In this document: positions 1-7,225 of the stretch, in pieces
Position numbering within the stretch: the first letter of the stretch is position 1
Layout of the letters: each line of letters starts with the position of its first letter
Assembly: GCA_028706415.1 (NCBI GenBank)
Contig: JAQWBK010000024.1
Location: forward strand, 1-17,128
Reading direction: 5' to 3'
DNA: 17,128 nucleotides
Source: Oscillospiraceae bacterium
GTDB lineage: Bacteria > Bacillota > Clostridia > Oscillospirales > Acutalibacteraceae
Program-made: the position numbers and the translations under genes
Notes under the pieces: model-generated
The model's database searches: none
Seen by the model: the letters and a program-made list of their open reading frames with translations, nothing else
Told to the model about the DNA's origin: nothing

Positions 1-735
1 GAGGATATCGCCAAGGCAAAAACAAGTCTGGTCGAATGCTGCGACAACGCCCGCAAATGCTTTGAGCAGGGCTTAGGCGTGCACGATGAATGGGAAAAGT
101 GTTATATCGATCGCACCGACTTTGAAAGATCCGATAAGCTTACCGCGGACACCATTGAGCTGTTGATCGGGGGTAAAGAATTAAATAAAAAGGCTACCGT
201 AAAGCATAGATTTTTCGGTGCAAGCACCCCGCGGGGTCAGTTTGATTATATTGCTAACATTACCTCTGATGTATCAAATAGGTATCTTCTAAAGGGAAGA
301 CCGGGCACCGGAAAATCGACCATGCTGAAAAAACTTGCAAAAGCTTCGCAAAGTCTAGGACTGGATACCGAAATATATCACTGTGGTTTCGACTCAAAAA
401 GTCTGGATATGATATTGCTTCCGGAAGTGAGTGTATGTATTTTTGACAGCACCCCTCCCCACATATACCAGCCAACAAAACCAAACGACAGGGTCATTGA
501 TATGTATGAGATATGCGTGAAACCGGGAACGGATGAACTGTACGCTCATGAAATTGATGATATCAGCAGGCGATATAAGGGGGTTATTAATCAGGGTATT
601 CAGTGGCTGACAGAAGCTAAAAATCAACAGGATATAATTGATGGATTTTATGATAAGGCAATAATACCTCAACAGAAAAAGGATTTATATGACAATACCT
701 CAAAGTTACTAAGCCGGTATTTCGGGATAAAATAA
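1..735 (+). CDS. Two-repeat P-loop ATPase (PRK06851-like), 3' part only
   Basis: The frame is open from base 1 and ends at TAA 733-735, so the start lies upstream of the window; the in-frame GTG at 79 is an internal Val codon. The visible part holds the end of one repeat followed by a complete second repeat. The second repeat opens with HRFFGASTPRG, then a beta strand and a Walker A loop GRPGTGKST (about bases 295-321), then EIYHCGFDSKSLD and a strand ending CIFDSTPPH, which I take as the Walker B region. This order matches my recollection of the PRK06851 family of clostridial nucleotide kinase-like proteins, which carry two such P-loop repeats in about 370 residues. Substrate and role are not established for the family. 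It converges with the GNAT gene across 62 bp in which I see no terminator. The family call is by recall; the NTP-binding loop is certain. Confidence 0.8.
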   Translation, partial: EDIAKAKTSLVECCDNARKCFEQGLGVHDEWEKCYIDRTDFERSDKLTADTIELLIGGKELNKKATVKHRFFGASTPRGQFDYIANITSDVSNRYLLKGRPGTGKSTMLKKLAKASQSLGLDTEIYHCGFDSKSLDMILLPEVSVCIFDSTPPHIYQPTKPNDRVIDMYEICVKPGTDELYAHEIDDISRRYKGVINQGIQWLTEAKNQQDIIDGFYDKAIIPQQKKDLYDNTSKLLSRYFGIK

Positions 736-797
736 TCAGTATTATATGTTTAACATTAATATTTAATAAAACCCGCATTGCATTCCAGTAATTTCTT

Positions 798-1346
798 TTA
801 ATACACACTGAACACGGTGGTATACTCTAAATCCTCACATAATTTCTCATATTCCTCTTTCAAAATGGAGTAACACAACAAATCCCGATACTTGCCATTT
901 ACCAATAGGTGCTTTTTAAGTCTGCCTTCACATTTAAATCCACAACGCTCATAAAGGTCCTTGGCTAATAGATTTCTGGATACTATGTTTATATATACCT
1001 TGTTAAGACCATAATCGGAAAAAGCTTTTCCGAGCATGGCTTTTATGCCAAAGTTATCAACACCACGCCCAACTGCACATCTTCTAAGGGCAATTTCAAA
1101 TTCAGCGTTTCTATTTTCTCTATCAATATTTCTTAAGCTGACCATTCCGAGATACATATCATCTTGGTCAGCAATCGCAAGATGCTCCGAATTCGGCATA
1201 TCGTTTGCATTATCAATAAACTCTCTTACCATATCGATGCTAATCTTATCCGGGTCAAATCTTAAAAATAAATTAGCATGTGGATCCTTTATCCATTCGA
1301 ACATATAAATCGTATCCGTATCCCTTAATTTCCTTAATTTAAACAT
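798..1346 (-). CDS. GNAT-family N-acetyltransferase (RimJ/RimL-like)
   Basis: This 182-residue protein should transfer an acetyl group from acetyl-CoA to an amine; the acceptor cannot be read from the sequence. The fold order fits GNAT: an N-terminal MFKLRKLRDTD strand and helix, a central strand MYLGMVSLRNI, the acetyl-CoA loop region CAVGRGVDNFGIKAM (motif A), then NKVYINIVSRNLLAKDLYERCGFKCEG split over motif B, where the NxxAxxxYexxGF pattern is typical of RimJ/RimL-type enzymes. I chose the ATG at 1346 because AGGAGGT lies eight bases upstream; an in-frame ATG at 1364 is upstream of that ribosome site and would add only six residues. A promoter lies at 1447-1475, so it is probably a single-gene unit. 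Family certain, substrate unknown. Confidence 0.9.
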   Translation of the reverse strand: MFKLRKLRDTDTIYMFEWIKDPHANLFLRFDPDKISIDMVREFIDNANDMPNSEHLAIADQDDMYLGMVSLRNIDRENRNAEFEIALRRCAVGRGVDNFGIKAMLGKAFSDYGLNKVYINIVSRNLLAKDLYERCGFKCEGRLKKHLLVNGKYRDLLCYSILKEEYEKLCEDLEYTTVFSVY

Positions 1347-1446
1347 CAACCGGTACCTCCTCATAATAATTTCTGATTAATAATTAAATAGCGTGGTCTT
1401 ATTAGCTTATATTTACCTCTTATTACATTATTTATCATTATATTAT

Positions 1447-1475
1447 ATTATAACGATAAAAATGTAATATTTCAA
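1447..1475 (-). promoter_or_regulatory. Sigma-A-type promoter of the GNAT gene
   Basis: Read on the minus strand, TTGAAA (1475-1470) and a perfect TATAAT (1452-1447) are separated by 17 bases. The site lies between the terminator hairpin of the upstream transport operon and the GNAT ribosome site, leaving an AT-rich leader of roughly 95 bases. Confidence 0.75.
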
Positions 1476-1500
1476 CATTTTTATAATTTGTTTACAAACT

Positions 1501-1533
1501 AATAACCGCTCATTAAAATAATGAGCGGTTATT
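1501..1533 (-). terminator. Hairpin terminator of the tgl-like/coaX/ECF-S unit
   Basis: A perfect 15-bp inverted repeat (AATAACCGCTCATTA and its complement) encloses a 3-base loop. It lies just past the stop of the S-component gene. The stem base is A/T rich, and the minus-strand sequence after it begins TAGTTTG, so the U-tract is weak. Terminator function is inferred from the stem and position. Confidence 0.65.
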
Positions 1534-1566
1534 AGTAATATTGTCATATTAAATGGCGAAATAGAT

Positions 1567-2223
1567 TTAAAAATGTTTACTTTTCATCTTATTAAGGGGT
1601 TTACCTACTCCGTATGCGAGAATGCCCCCGATAATAGCTTCGGGTATTCCGCTTGTAAGCACGATCATTCCCAGAACACCGACAACCAATTCAAAGCCAA
1701 TCTTGTTTACTGATGCGAATTGCTTGCCAAAGAACAAGTAAATACCGCCCAGTACAAGAAGGGTATTTGTTAAACTGGCAAGAATACCGCTAAAAGTATA
1801 CGAAAAAAAGTTATCCTTCAACAGTTTTGACAGGAAACGATAACTAAGCCCCGCCACCACTCCAATAAGAATTCTGGGAACAAAACAAATAACCAAACTC
1901 CAATAATTTCCCCCGAATTCCCCGACCGAATAAATCGGCGTGAAGACAAAGGACATCGGTGAAGGCGCTATAAATGACATATGCAAAAAGCTAAACAGTC
2001 CAAAGAAGAACCCCATTGCCGCACCCGCACCCGTTCCCATAGTAATTGCGGTCACAATGACCGGAATATGGGACAGGGTTGCTACAATGGGTCCCAATGC
2101 CGGAAGCGAACCCAGAGGAGTAAAACTAACAATTGCTTCAATCGCCAGCAAAATTGCAAACTGTACAATAAAAAGCAGGCGTTTCTGATCAAAATGTACC
2201 GATGAATCTTTTCTATTGCCCAT
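1567..2223 (-). CDS. ECF transporter substrate-binding S component, probably for pantothenate
   Basis: This 218-residue hydrophobic protein has about six membrane segments (beginning LLFIVQFAILLAIEAIVSF and ending in the IVLTSGIPEAIIGGILAYG region) and a basic C-terminus. The segment LGSLPALGPIVATLSHIPVIVTAI and the motif SFVFTPIYS are what I recall from ECF S components of clostridia. S components bind a vitamin in the membrane and are driven by a shared EcfA/EcfA'/EcfT module; none is encoded here, as expected for group II systems. The start is ATG 2223, because GGGAGGT lies six bases upstream; an in-frame ATG at 2265 lies ahead of that site. The gene follows coaX, whose product phosphorylates pantothenate, so pantothenate is the likely ligand (PanT-like). 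Fold well supported, ligand by context only. Confidence 0.75.
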   Translation of the reverse strand: MGNRKDSSVHFDQKRLLFIVQFAILLAIEAIVSFTPLGSLPALGPIVATLSHIPVIVTAITMGTGAGAAMGFFFGLFSFLHMSFIAPSPMSFVFTPIYSVGEFGGNYWSLVICFVPRILIGVVAGLSYRFLSKLLKDNFFSYTFSGILASLTNTLLVLGGIYLFFGKQFASVNKIGFELVVGVLGMIVLTSGIPEAIIGGILAYGVGKPLNKMKSKHF

Positions 2224-2280
2224 AAGATGACCTCCCTGCTGCTGTTCATAAAAGATACAGCGCATAAATTATCTATGAGA

Positions 2281-2371
2281 ATACAGCTTTCTCCAGAGCA
2301 GAATACCCATGCTGCGGCGCCGTATTACCCAGCTGCCACGCCGTATTCATTGCCTCCGTCTTAGGCTGTAT
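2281..2371 (-). other. Intercistronic tandem repeat inside a 7-bp closing stem, coaX to S-component gene
   Basis: Two adjacent near-copies of 21 and 22 bases (2327-2347 and 2305-2326) read AATACGGCG..GCAGC..GGGT on the minus strand. They are enclosed by a 7-bp inverted repeat, GCTGTAT at 2365-2371 and ATACAGC at 2281-2287, the former touching the coaX stop codon. The RNA could form a closed stem with inner GGCG/CGCC pairing. It does not match any riboswitch consensus I can recall. A 25-codon ORF (2350-2273) also spans it, but its GGAGG is only two bases from the ATG. Confidence 0.45.
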
Positions 2372-3138
2372 TATATTTTGTTCTTTTTATAAATCATATG
2401 CAAACCTGTTAAAACAAGATCATCGTCATATATCACTTTATGGCGACAATTGGCTGCAATCTCCTTGCCCATTCCCCCTGTGAGAATGATGGTTGCGGAA
2501 TAGCCAAGCTCGCCCTCAATACGATCACACATTCCATCTATCATGGATGCCGTACCATATACCACTCCCGATTGCATGGATTCTACGGTATTAACCCCGA
2601 TTACCTTTTGGGGTGTTTCAAGACTGATACGCGGGAGCTGAGAGGCGCGGGACACCAGAGAGTCGATAGCCACCCCCACCCCTGCCATTATCGCTCCCCC
2701 GCGGAAAACACCGTTGCGGTCAACAACCGATACAGTTGTTGCCGTTCCTAAATCCCATATAATACACGGCGCGCCGTGTTGAGAAACGGCGGCAACCGAC
2801 CCCACCAAAAGATCGGCACCCAATTGAGCAGGGTTATCTATACGGATATTTACTCCGGTTTTTGTCCCGGGGCTCACCATCATGGGCACAACCCCGGTAA
2901 CCTTTTCAACCGCATGCTTTATTACTGTATTGAGCGGAGGCACAACCGAACATATTATTGCACCGTTAAAATCCTTTGAATCCAAGCCATAAAGCCTCAA
3001 AATATCCAGCAGCTCGACGGCATACTGATCCTCCATCTTTGACCTGTCGGTAGCAATTCTGGATTTAAGCATAAGCTGCCCATCCTTAAACATACCCACA
3101 GTAATATTAGTATTACCCATATCTAAAGTTAGCAGCAT
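2371..3138 (-). CDS. coaX: Type III pantothenate kinase
   Basis: This cytosolic enzyme phosphorylates pantothenate with ATP, the first step of coenzyme A synthesis. The 255-residue length is normal for CoaX. The ASKHA-fold motifs are present in order: the phosphate loop DMGNTNI at residues 6-12, the substrate loop GADLLVG at 107-113 with the catalytic Asp109, the DLGTATT phosphate motif at 129-135, and the ILTGGMG motif near the C-terminus. Type III enzymes are known to need a monovalent cation and to resist CoA feedback. The start ATG follows a GGAG that overlaps the end of the upstream gene (TGA at 3145-3143), leaving four bases between genes, so translation is probably coupled. The next gene down is an S component likely to import the substrate. 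Confidence 0.97.
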   Translation of the reverse strand: MLLTLDMGNTNITVGMFKDGQLMLKSRIATDRSKMEDQYAVELLDILRLYGLDSKDFNGAIICSVVPPLNTVIKHAVEKVTGVVPMMVSPGTKTGVNIRIDNPAQLGADLLVGSVAAVSQHGAPCIIWDLGTATTVSVVDRNGVFRGGAIMAGVGVAIDSLVSRASQLPRISLETPQKVIGVNTVESMQSGVVYGTASMIDGMCDRIEGELGYSATIILTGGMGKEIAANCRHKVIYDDDLVLTGLHMIYKKNKI

Positions 3139-3142
3139 ATAA

Positions 3143-4624
3143 TCATCTCCATTTAGTTTTTATTGCAAGAACAAATATCACTATAAGTATAATAATGGCT
3201 AAAGCAGTAACTCCGGCGACAATATACGGGGCAATGAGGATAATATTAAAAGTCGAGGCGTCGCTTACATTGTTTTTACCCGACTTTGACTGTTTATCAA
3301 AATCGCTATTGGTTTCATTTGTATCCATAGTCATTGTCGTGGTTTTATTATATAATCCTTCGGTCTGTCCGGCAGAGGCGGTTGTACTTTTTTCGGTATT
3401 TTTTGGTGAAGTTTTACCTTGTGATGTCGTTTTGATATTGGCACTTGGCTTGGTTGTAGCCATAATTGAAGCGGTGGAATCGGCTTTTGTTTTGGGCGGA
3501 GACGGCAGTACCACCGTACCGCTCGGTATGGGCTTGGTGGTTACTGTGATGCCGCTGCCCGGAACATAGGCATTAAAAGCCAGAGGCGGGTATGAAAACT
3601 CCTTTGAAATCTCGGAGTTTGTAAAATATCCGCTTGCCAAATGGCTATTGGAAAACTTCTGTTTATCAATGTTTTTAGCTATGGTGTTGCTGCCCACAAG
3701 AAAATAATCCTTATAGATATAACTATTTGGGGATTCGGTATGATCATCCCAGGTAACATCCACCCCATACCATTTACCGTCCTCCATCTGGACAGCGTTC
3801 CACATATGGGGACCGTTAACCGATGATGTTATTCCTGTCCCCACCACTAAAACACAGGGTATATTGTATTTATCGCATATCAGCTTAAAGGCCTCGGCAT
3901 ACCCATCGCATACAGCCTCTTGGTCAACCAATGCGCCATAGGCGTCATGAGCGCGTACCGACGAAAAATCGGTATCGTAAGATATCCGTTTTGCAAGCTC
4001 ATCGTGTATGGACAGCACCTTTGAATAGCGGGAGCTGCCGGTAACGGGTATACCGTTTACTTTAGACATGAGTGTGTTTACCATTTGATCTTTTATTGGA
4101 ATATACGAATCGATTAAACCAAAAGAAAAGGAAATACCGCTTATAGTAAAAAGATAACCGCTACCCTTTTGTGTCCCTTCTGCTGACCACTTAAATACGA
4201 ATTTATTTATATCAATCCAAAATATCTCGGGATAGTCCATAATTAACGCATCCAGCGCCCCCTGCGCCAGTCGAAGCATTTCTGTACCAGAGGGTTTCTT
4301 CTCCGCTTCGGTAGGGTTACTGCTTTTAGCCGTATAGGTAACCGGGGTTGGAATTTTTATGTTCATTTTTTCGCTTGAGGGCGTTATATTCTTTAACCCA
4401 TTGTATATGGCCTGCTGATTTTTATCAAGCTGAGAGTAATAGTTAAAAGAACCGTCTGAAAAATTACTGTCATATGATGAATATGCCACGGTAAAGTCGG
4501 TTTCATGCTTATATATTACACTGCTATTATCATTATCACCTGTTAGGGCGACAGAATAAAAAGGTAAAATAACTGACACTAATAAAGCTGAAATACCAAA
4601 CATAATCAGTTTAATACGCTGCAT
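3143..4624 (-). CDS. Membrane-anchored extracellular transglutaminase-like domain protein
   Basis: The protein of 493 residues begins with a signal peptide or anchor (MQRIKLIMFGISALLVSVIL). An alpha/beta region follows, then a transglutaminase-like core with the usual triad: Cys239 in AVCDGYAEAF, His273 in GPHMWNAV and Asp289 in WYGVDVTWDD. A Thr/Ser/Lys/Pro-rich linker of about 90 residues leads to a C-terminal membrane segment (about 459-489) and a short basic tail. The catalytic domain should therefore face outside the cell, where related domains act as cysteine proteases or crosslinking enzymes; the substrate is unknown. I chose ATG 4624, preceded by GGGTGA at seven bases; a TTG at 4645 lacks a better site. 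It is the first gene of the unit with coaX, a pairing with no obvious functional link. Confidence 0.85.
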   Translation of the reverse strand: MQRIKLIMFGISALLVSVILPFYSVALTGDNDNSSVIYKHETDFTVAYSSYDSNFSDGSFNYYSQLDKNQQAIYNGLKNITPSSEKMNIKIPTPVTYTAKSSNPTEAEKKPSGTEMLRLAQGALDALIMDYPEIFWIDINKFVFKWSAEGTQKGSGYLFTISGISFSFGLIDSYIPIKDQMVNTLMSKVNGIPVTGSSRYSKVLSIHDELAKRISYDTDFSSVRAHDAYGALVDQEAVCDGYAEAFKLICDKYNIPCVLVVGTGITSSVNGPHMWNAVQMEDGKWYGVDVTWDDHTESPNSYIYKDYFLVGSNTIAKNIDKQKFSNSHLASGYFTNSEISKEFSYPPLAFNAYVPGSGITVTTKPIPSGTVVLPSPPKTKADSTASIMATTKPSANIKTTSQGKTSPKNTEKSTTASAGQTEGLYNKTTTMTMDTNETNSDFDKQSKSGKNNVSDASTFNIILIAPYIVAGVTALAIIILIVIFVLAIKTKWR

Positions 4625-4664
4625 ATAAATCACCCGTATAATCAAGTAATATTACTACAAATAC

Positions 4665-4693
4665 AGTATACCCTAGCCAAAATAACCTGTCAA
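4665..4693 (-). promoter_or_regulatory. Strong sigma-A promoter of the transglutaminase-like/coaX/ECF-S unit
   Basis: On the minus strand a perfect TTGACA (4693-4688), a 17-base spacer and TATACT (4670-4665) lie about 40 bases upstream of ATG 4624. No other promoter as good is seen within the unit. Confidence 0.85.
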
Positions 4694-4729
4694 TCAGTAT
4701 TATTTTGCAAATCAATTACTGTAAATACG

Positions 4730-4758
4730 TGGACAACCCTTGGCTATAACTGTATAAT
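4730..4758 (+). promoter_or_regulatory. Upstream sigma-A promoter candidate of nadE
   Basis: TGGACA (4730-4735), a 17-base spacer and a perfect TATAAT (4753-4758) point toward nadE. Its transcript would carry a leader of about 145 bases. It is divergent from the minus-strand promoter 37 bases to the left. Confidence 0.7.
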
Positions 4759-4842
4759 GATAAATGTTAATGGGGAAGTCAACACTTTTTCGCCTTGGTA
4801 AATCACCTTCACACCTTCGTTATTTCCTTGTGCGTTTACTAT

Positions 4843-4870
4843 TTGCATAATAGTTTTTGGGTGTTATACT
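4843..4870 (+). promoter_or_regulatory. Downstream promoter candidate of nadE
   Basis: TTGCAT (4843-4848), a 16-base spacer and TATACT (4865-4870) lie 40 bases ahead of the nadE start. It would give a short leader and could act together with, or instead of, the promoter at 4730-4758. Confidence 0.55.
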
Positions 4871-4910
4871 AATAATAATCCTTGCTCGGGTCGAAAGGAA
4901 TGAATTTTAT

Positions 4911-6803
4911 ATGAAAGACGGTTTTCTTCGAGTGGTGGCTGCAACACCAAAAATAAAGGTTGCCGACTGCGTCCATAACTCACAGCAGATACTCGATATA
5001 GCTCTGAGCGCACCTGACGGAACCGCACTTATTGTGTTTCCTGAACTTTGCATTGTCGGCTATACCTGCGGAGATCTTATCTATAATCCCTCCCTTCTCG
5101 GTGCTGCGGAAAATGCGATAGCCTATATTCTGCAAAAAACCGTCATGCTGGACACCCTTCTTGTATTGGGCGCTCCTGTTGCATACGGCTCGTCAATTTA
5201 TAACTGCGGCATTGTGTGTCACCGTGGCAGGCTGCTTGGAATTATTCCAAAATCCTATATTCCTGCACATTCCGACCTTTACGAATCACGATATTTTGCA
5301 CCTGCAAACGATGGAGCTTACAAGGTGGTTTATGCCGGTCAAGACACCGTCATTAGCCGCGAGCAACTATTTACCTGTAGTAATCTTCCCGATTTTTGTC
5401 TGGGAGTCGAAATATGTGAGGATTTATGGGCCTCCCCTCAACCCTCACAGAGGCTTGCCTCGGCAGGGGCAACCGTTATTGCAAACCTTTCCGCAAGTCC
5501 GGAGGGTATTGGCAGACCGGATTTCCGTCGTAAGCTTGTCGGGGCACAATCCTCTCGGCTGCTGTGCGCTTATATTTATGCGGATGCGGGCGAGGGTGAA
5601 TCCACCACCGATGCGGTATTTTCGGGGCATAATATGATTGTGGAGAACGGGACATTACTTTCAGAAAGCCACCGCTATAAAGCAGGCATAATATCGGCGG
5701 ATATTGATTTGTCCCATATTGTATACGACCGAAGGCGAATTTCAGCATCCACCAACATCCGGAATATGCCGGAAATAACATTTGATATGAGTATGCGACA
5801 GCTCTCGGTTCAGCGCAAGATATCCCCTATGCCCTTCATTCCCCAGGACATAAGCGAACAGGAAGACCGCTTTGAGGAAATTCTTAATATACAGTCAGCC
5901 GGACTTGCAAAAAGACTGGAGCATACAGGAAGCTGGGCGGTTTTGGGGCTTTCAGGGGGGCTTGATTCGGCTCTGGCCCTTCTTGTAATTGCGCGGGCGT
6001 ATGACCGGCTTGGCATTAAACGCGAAAATATTCATGCCGTTACCCTCCCCTGCTTCGGCACCACCGGCAGAACCCTTAATAATGCGCGTTCCCTGGCAAA
6101 CGCCTGTGGAGCAACCCTGTATGAGATTGATATTACAAAGGTTGTCACCCAGCATTTTGCTGATATCGGTCACAGCGGCAAGCATGATATAACCTATGAA
6201 AACTCCCAGGCACGGGAGCGCACACAGGTGCTCATGGATATCGCAAATCAGGTTAATGGTATGGTGATCGGGCCGGCCGATCTGTCCGAAATAGCGCTGG
6301 GCTGGACCACCTATAATGGCGACCACATGTCTATGTACGGGGTTAATTCATCGGTACCCAAAACATTGGTGCGCTACATTGTTTCCTATGAAGCTCGGCG
6401 GCTTGGGGGAACCACAGGAGCCGCCTTAACCGATATTCTCAACACCCCGGTTAGTCCGGAATTGCTCCCCCCCGAAAACGGGGAAATATCTCAAAAGACA
6501 GAGAAGATAGTCGGGCCGTATGAGCTTCACGATTTCTTTTTATATCATTTTATCCGTTTCGGAGATTCTCCCGGAAAGATCATGCGTCTTGCAGGGTATG
6601 CTTTCAAAGACAGATATTCCGTCGAGGAAATACTGAAATGGTTAAAAATATTCTGCCGCCGATTCTTTTCACAGCAATTTAAACGCTCCTGTATGCCGGA
6701 CGGTCCCCGTGTGGGCAGTGTATCACTGTCTCCAAGGGGTGACTGGAAAATGCCCTCGGATGCACAATCCGACATCTGGATGGCAGAGCTTGATTCTCTA
6801 TAG
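4911..6803 (+). CDS. nadE: Glutamine-dependent NAD+ synthase
   Basis: This enzyme converts nicotinate adenine dinucleotide to NAD+ with ATP, taking ammonia from glutamine. The 630 residues hold two domains. The N-terminal nitrilase-type glutaminase shows its triad: Glu45 (FPELCIVGY), Lys114 (IIPKSYIPAH) and Cys169 (GVEICEDLW). The C-terminal N-type PP-loop synthetase shows SGGLDS at 348-353 and GPADLSEIALGW followed by GDHMSMYGVN. The length matches the long clostridial form in which an ammonia tunnel joins the two sites. The start is ATG 4911 after AAAGGA; an ATG-like opening at 4857 falls inside the second promoter and adds residues the family does not have. No clear U-tract terminator follows the TAG at 6801-6803. 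It stands alone, divergent from the CoA-pathway unit. Confidence 0.97.
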   Translation: MKDGFLRVVAATPKIKVADCVHNSQQILDIALSAPDGTALIVFPELCIVGYTCGDLIYNPSLLGAAENAIAYILQKTVMLDTLLVLGAPVAYGSSIYNCGIVCHRGRLLGIIPKSYIPAHSDLYESRYFAPANDGAYKVVYAGQDTVISREQLFTCSNLPDFCLGVEICEDLWASPQPSQRLASAGATVIANLSASPEGIGRPDFRRKLVGAQSSRLLCAYIYADAGEGESTTDAVFSGHNMIVENGTLLSESHRYKAGIISADIDLSHIVYDRRRISASTNIRNMPEITFDMSMRQLSVQRKISPMPFIPQDISEQEDRFEEILNIQSAGLAKRLEHTGSWAVLGLSGGLDSALALLVIARAYDRLGIKRENIHAVTLPCFGTTGRTLNNARSLANACGATLYEIDITKVVTQHFADIGHSGKHDITYENSQARERTQVLMDIANQVNGMVIGPADLSEIALGWTTYNGDHMSMYGVNSSVPKTLVRYIVSYEARRLGGTTGAALTDILNTPVSPELLPPENGEISQKTEKIVGPYELHDFFLYHFIRFGDSPGKIMRLAGYAFKDRYSVEEILKWLKIFCRRFFSQQFKRSCMPDGPRVGSVSLSPRGDWKMPSDAQSDIWMAELDSL

Positions 6804-6960
6804 GTGACCTATAATGTAATATATCCGGCAGATAATCAACCGAACATTCGCGAAAAGCATCCGCAGCTCACTTACCAACATAGTAAAAATATCGGGCCGG
6901 GTGTTCAATCTTCCCCCACCCCACCAACGGTTTTGATTTTGCAATCACCCAACTCAACCA
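6804..6960. other. Intergenic DNA after nadE, no gene recognised
   Basis: Directly after the nadE stop is a small hairpin (TATAGG TGA CCTATA) without a T-tract. The rest includes a C-rich stretch near 6912-6927. I see no ORF with a ribosome site here, and no known RNA. The palindrome cluster at 6961-7138 begins after it. Confidence 0.5.
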
Positions 6961-7138
6961 CCCTCGGCTGAAAGCCGAGGGGTTCGGCTGGCGGCTGGAA
7001 GCCATCTAAAGTTCTTTTACTAACCTTTGTGCGCCAGCTGTCAGCCGAACGTTTAAAACCTACGCTTCCAAAGGGCGCGAAGAATTTATCGGTCAACACT
7101 GTCTCAAATTCTTCGCCTGAAAGGCGAAGGTTTTAAAC
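6961..7138. repeat. Palindrome cluster resembling IS200/IS605-type ends (no transposase)
   Basis: Four inverted repeats are packed here. A 9-bp hairpin with a GAA loop lies at 6961-6981 (CCCTCGGCT/AGCCGAGGG). A 17-base pair of arms with two mismatches lies at 6982-6998 and 7034-7050. Then come nested arms: GTTTAAAACC (7051-7060) with its complement at 7129-7138, and GCGAAGAATTT (7077-7087) with its complement at 7106-7116. Last is an 8-bp GAA-loop hairpin at 7111-7129. Short stem-loops followed by GTTC or a similar run are typical of IS200/IS605 ends and of palindrome-associated elements derived from them. There is no tnpA or tnpB ORF. It could also be a small structured RNA. The hairpins are certain, the origin is inferred. 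Confidence 0.55.
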
Positions 7139-7159
7139 CAATAGTTGAGACAATAAATA

Positions 7160-7188
7160 TTGCACAAGAAAAGCTAATGTGGTAATAT
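7160..7188 (+). promoter_or_regulatory. Promoter candidate of the SGNH-like gene
   Basis: TTGCAC (7160-7165), a 17-base spacer and TAATAT (7183-7188) lie about 40 bases ahead of the TTG start. The -10 matches only four of six consensus bases. The site begins 22 bases after the palindrome cluster. Confidence 0.45.
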
Positions 7189-7225
7189 CAGAAGATGAAA
7201 ATTGTCTTTAACGGAGGTGTGCCTT

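Noticed and set aside
2281..2371. TPP, cobalamin, FMN, THF or preQ1 riboswitch
   Set aside because: I compared it with the consensus elements I can recall and found no match; kept only as an unexplained structured leader.
4857..4910. Longer NadE start
   Set aside because: The extra residues overlap the second promoter, and the family begins near the ATG at 4911, which has AAAGGA ahead.
6804..6820. nadE terminator
   Set aside because: The small TATAGG/CCTATA hairpin has no T-tract and only six pairs.
6905..7099. 64-residue minus-strand ORF in the palindrome cluster
   Set aside because: Its sequence is produced by the inverted repeats; no ribosome site and no family resemblance.
6961..7138. 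CRISPR array
   Set aside because: The repeats are inverted and of differing sequence, with no regular direct repeats or spacers.
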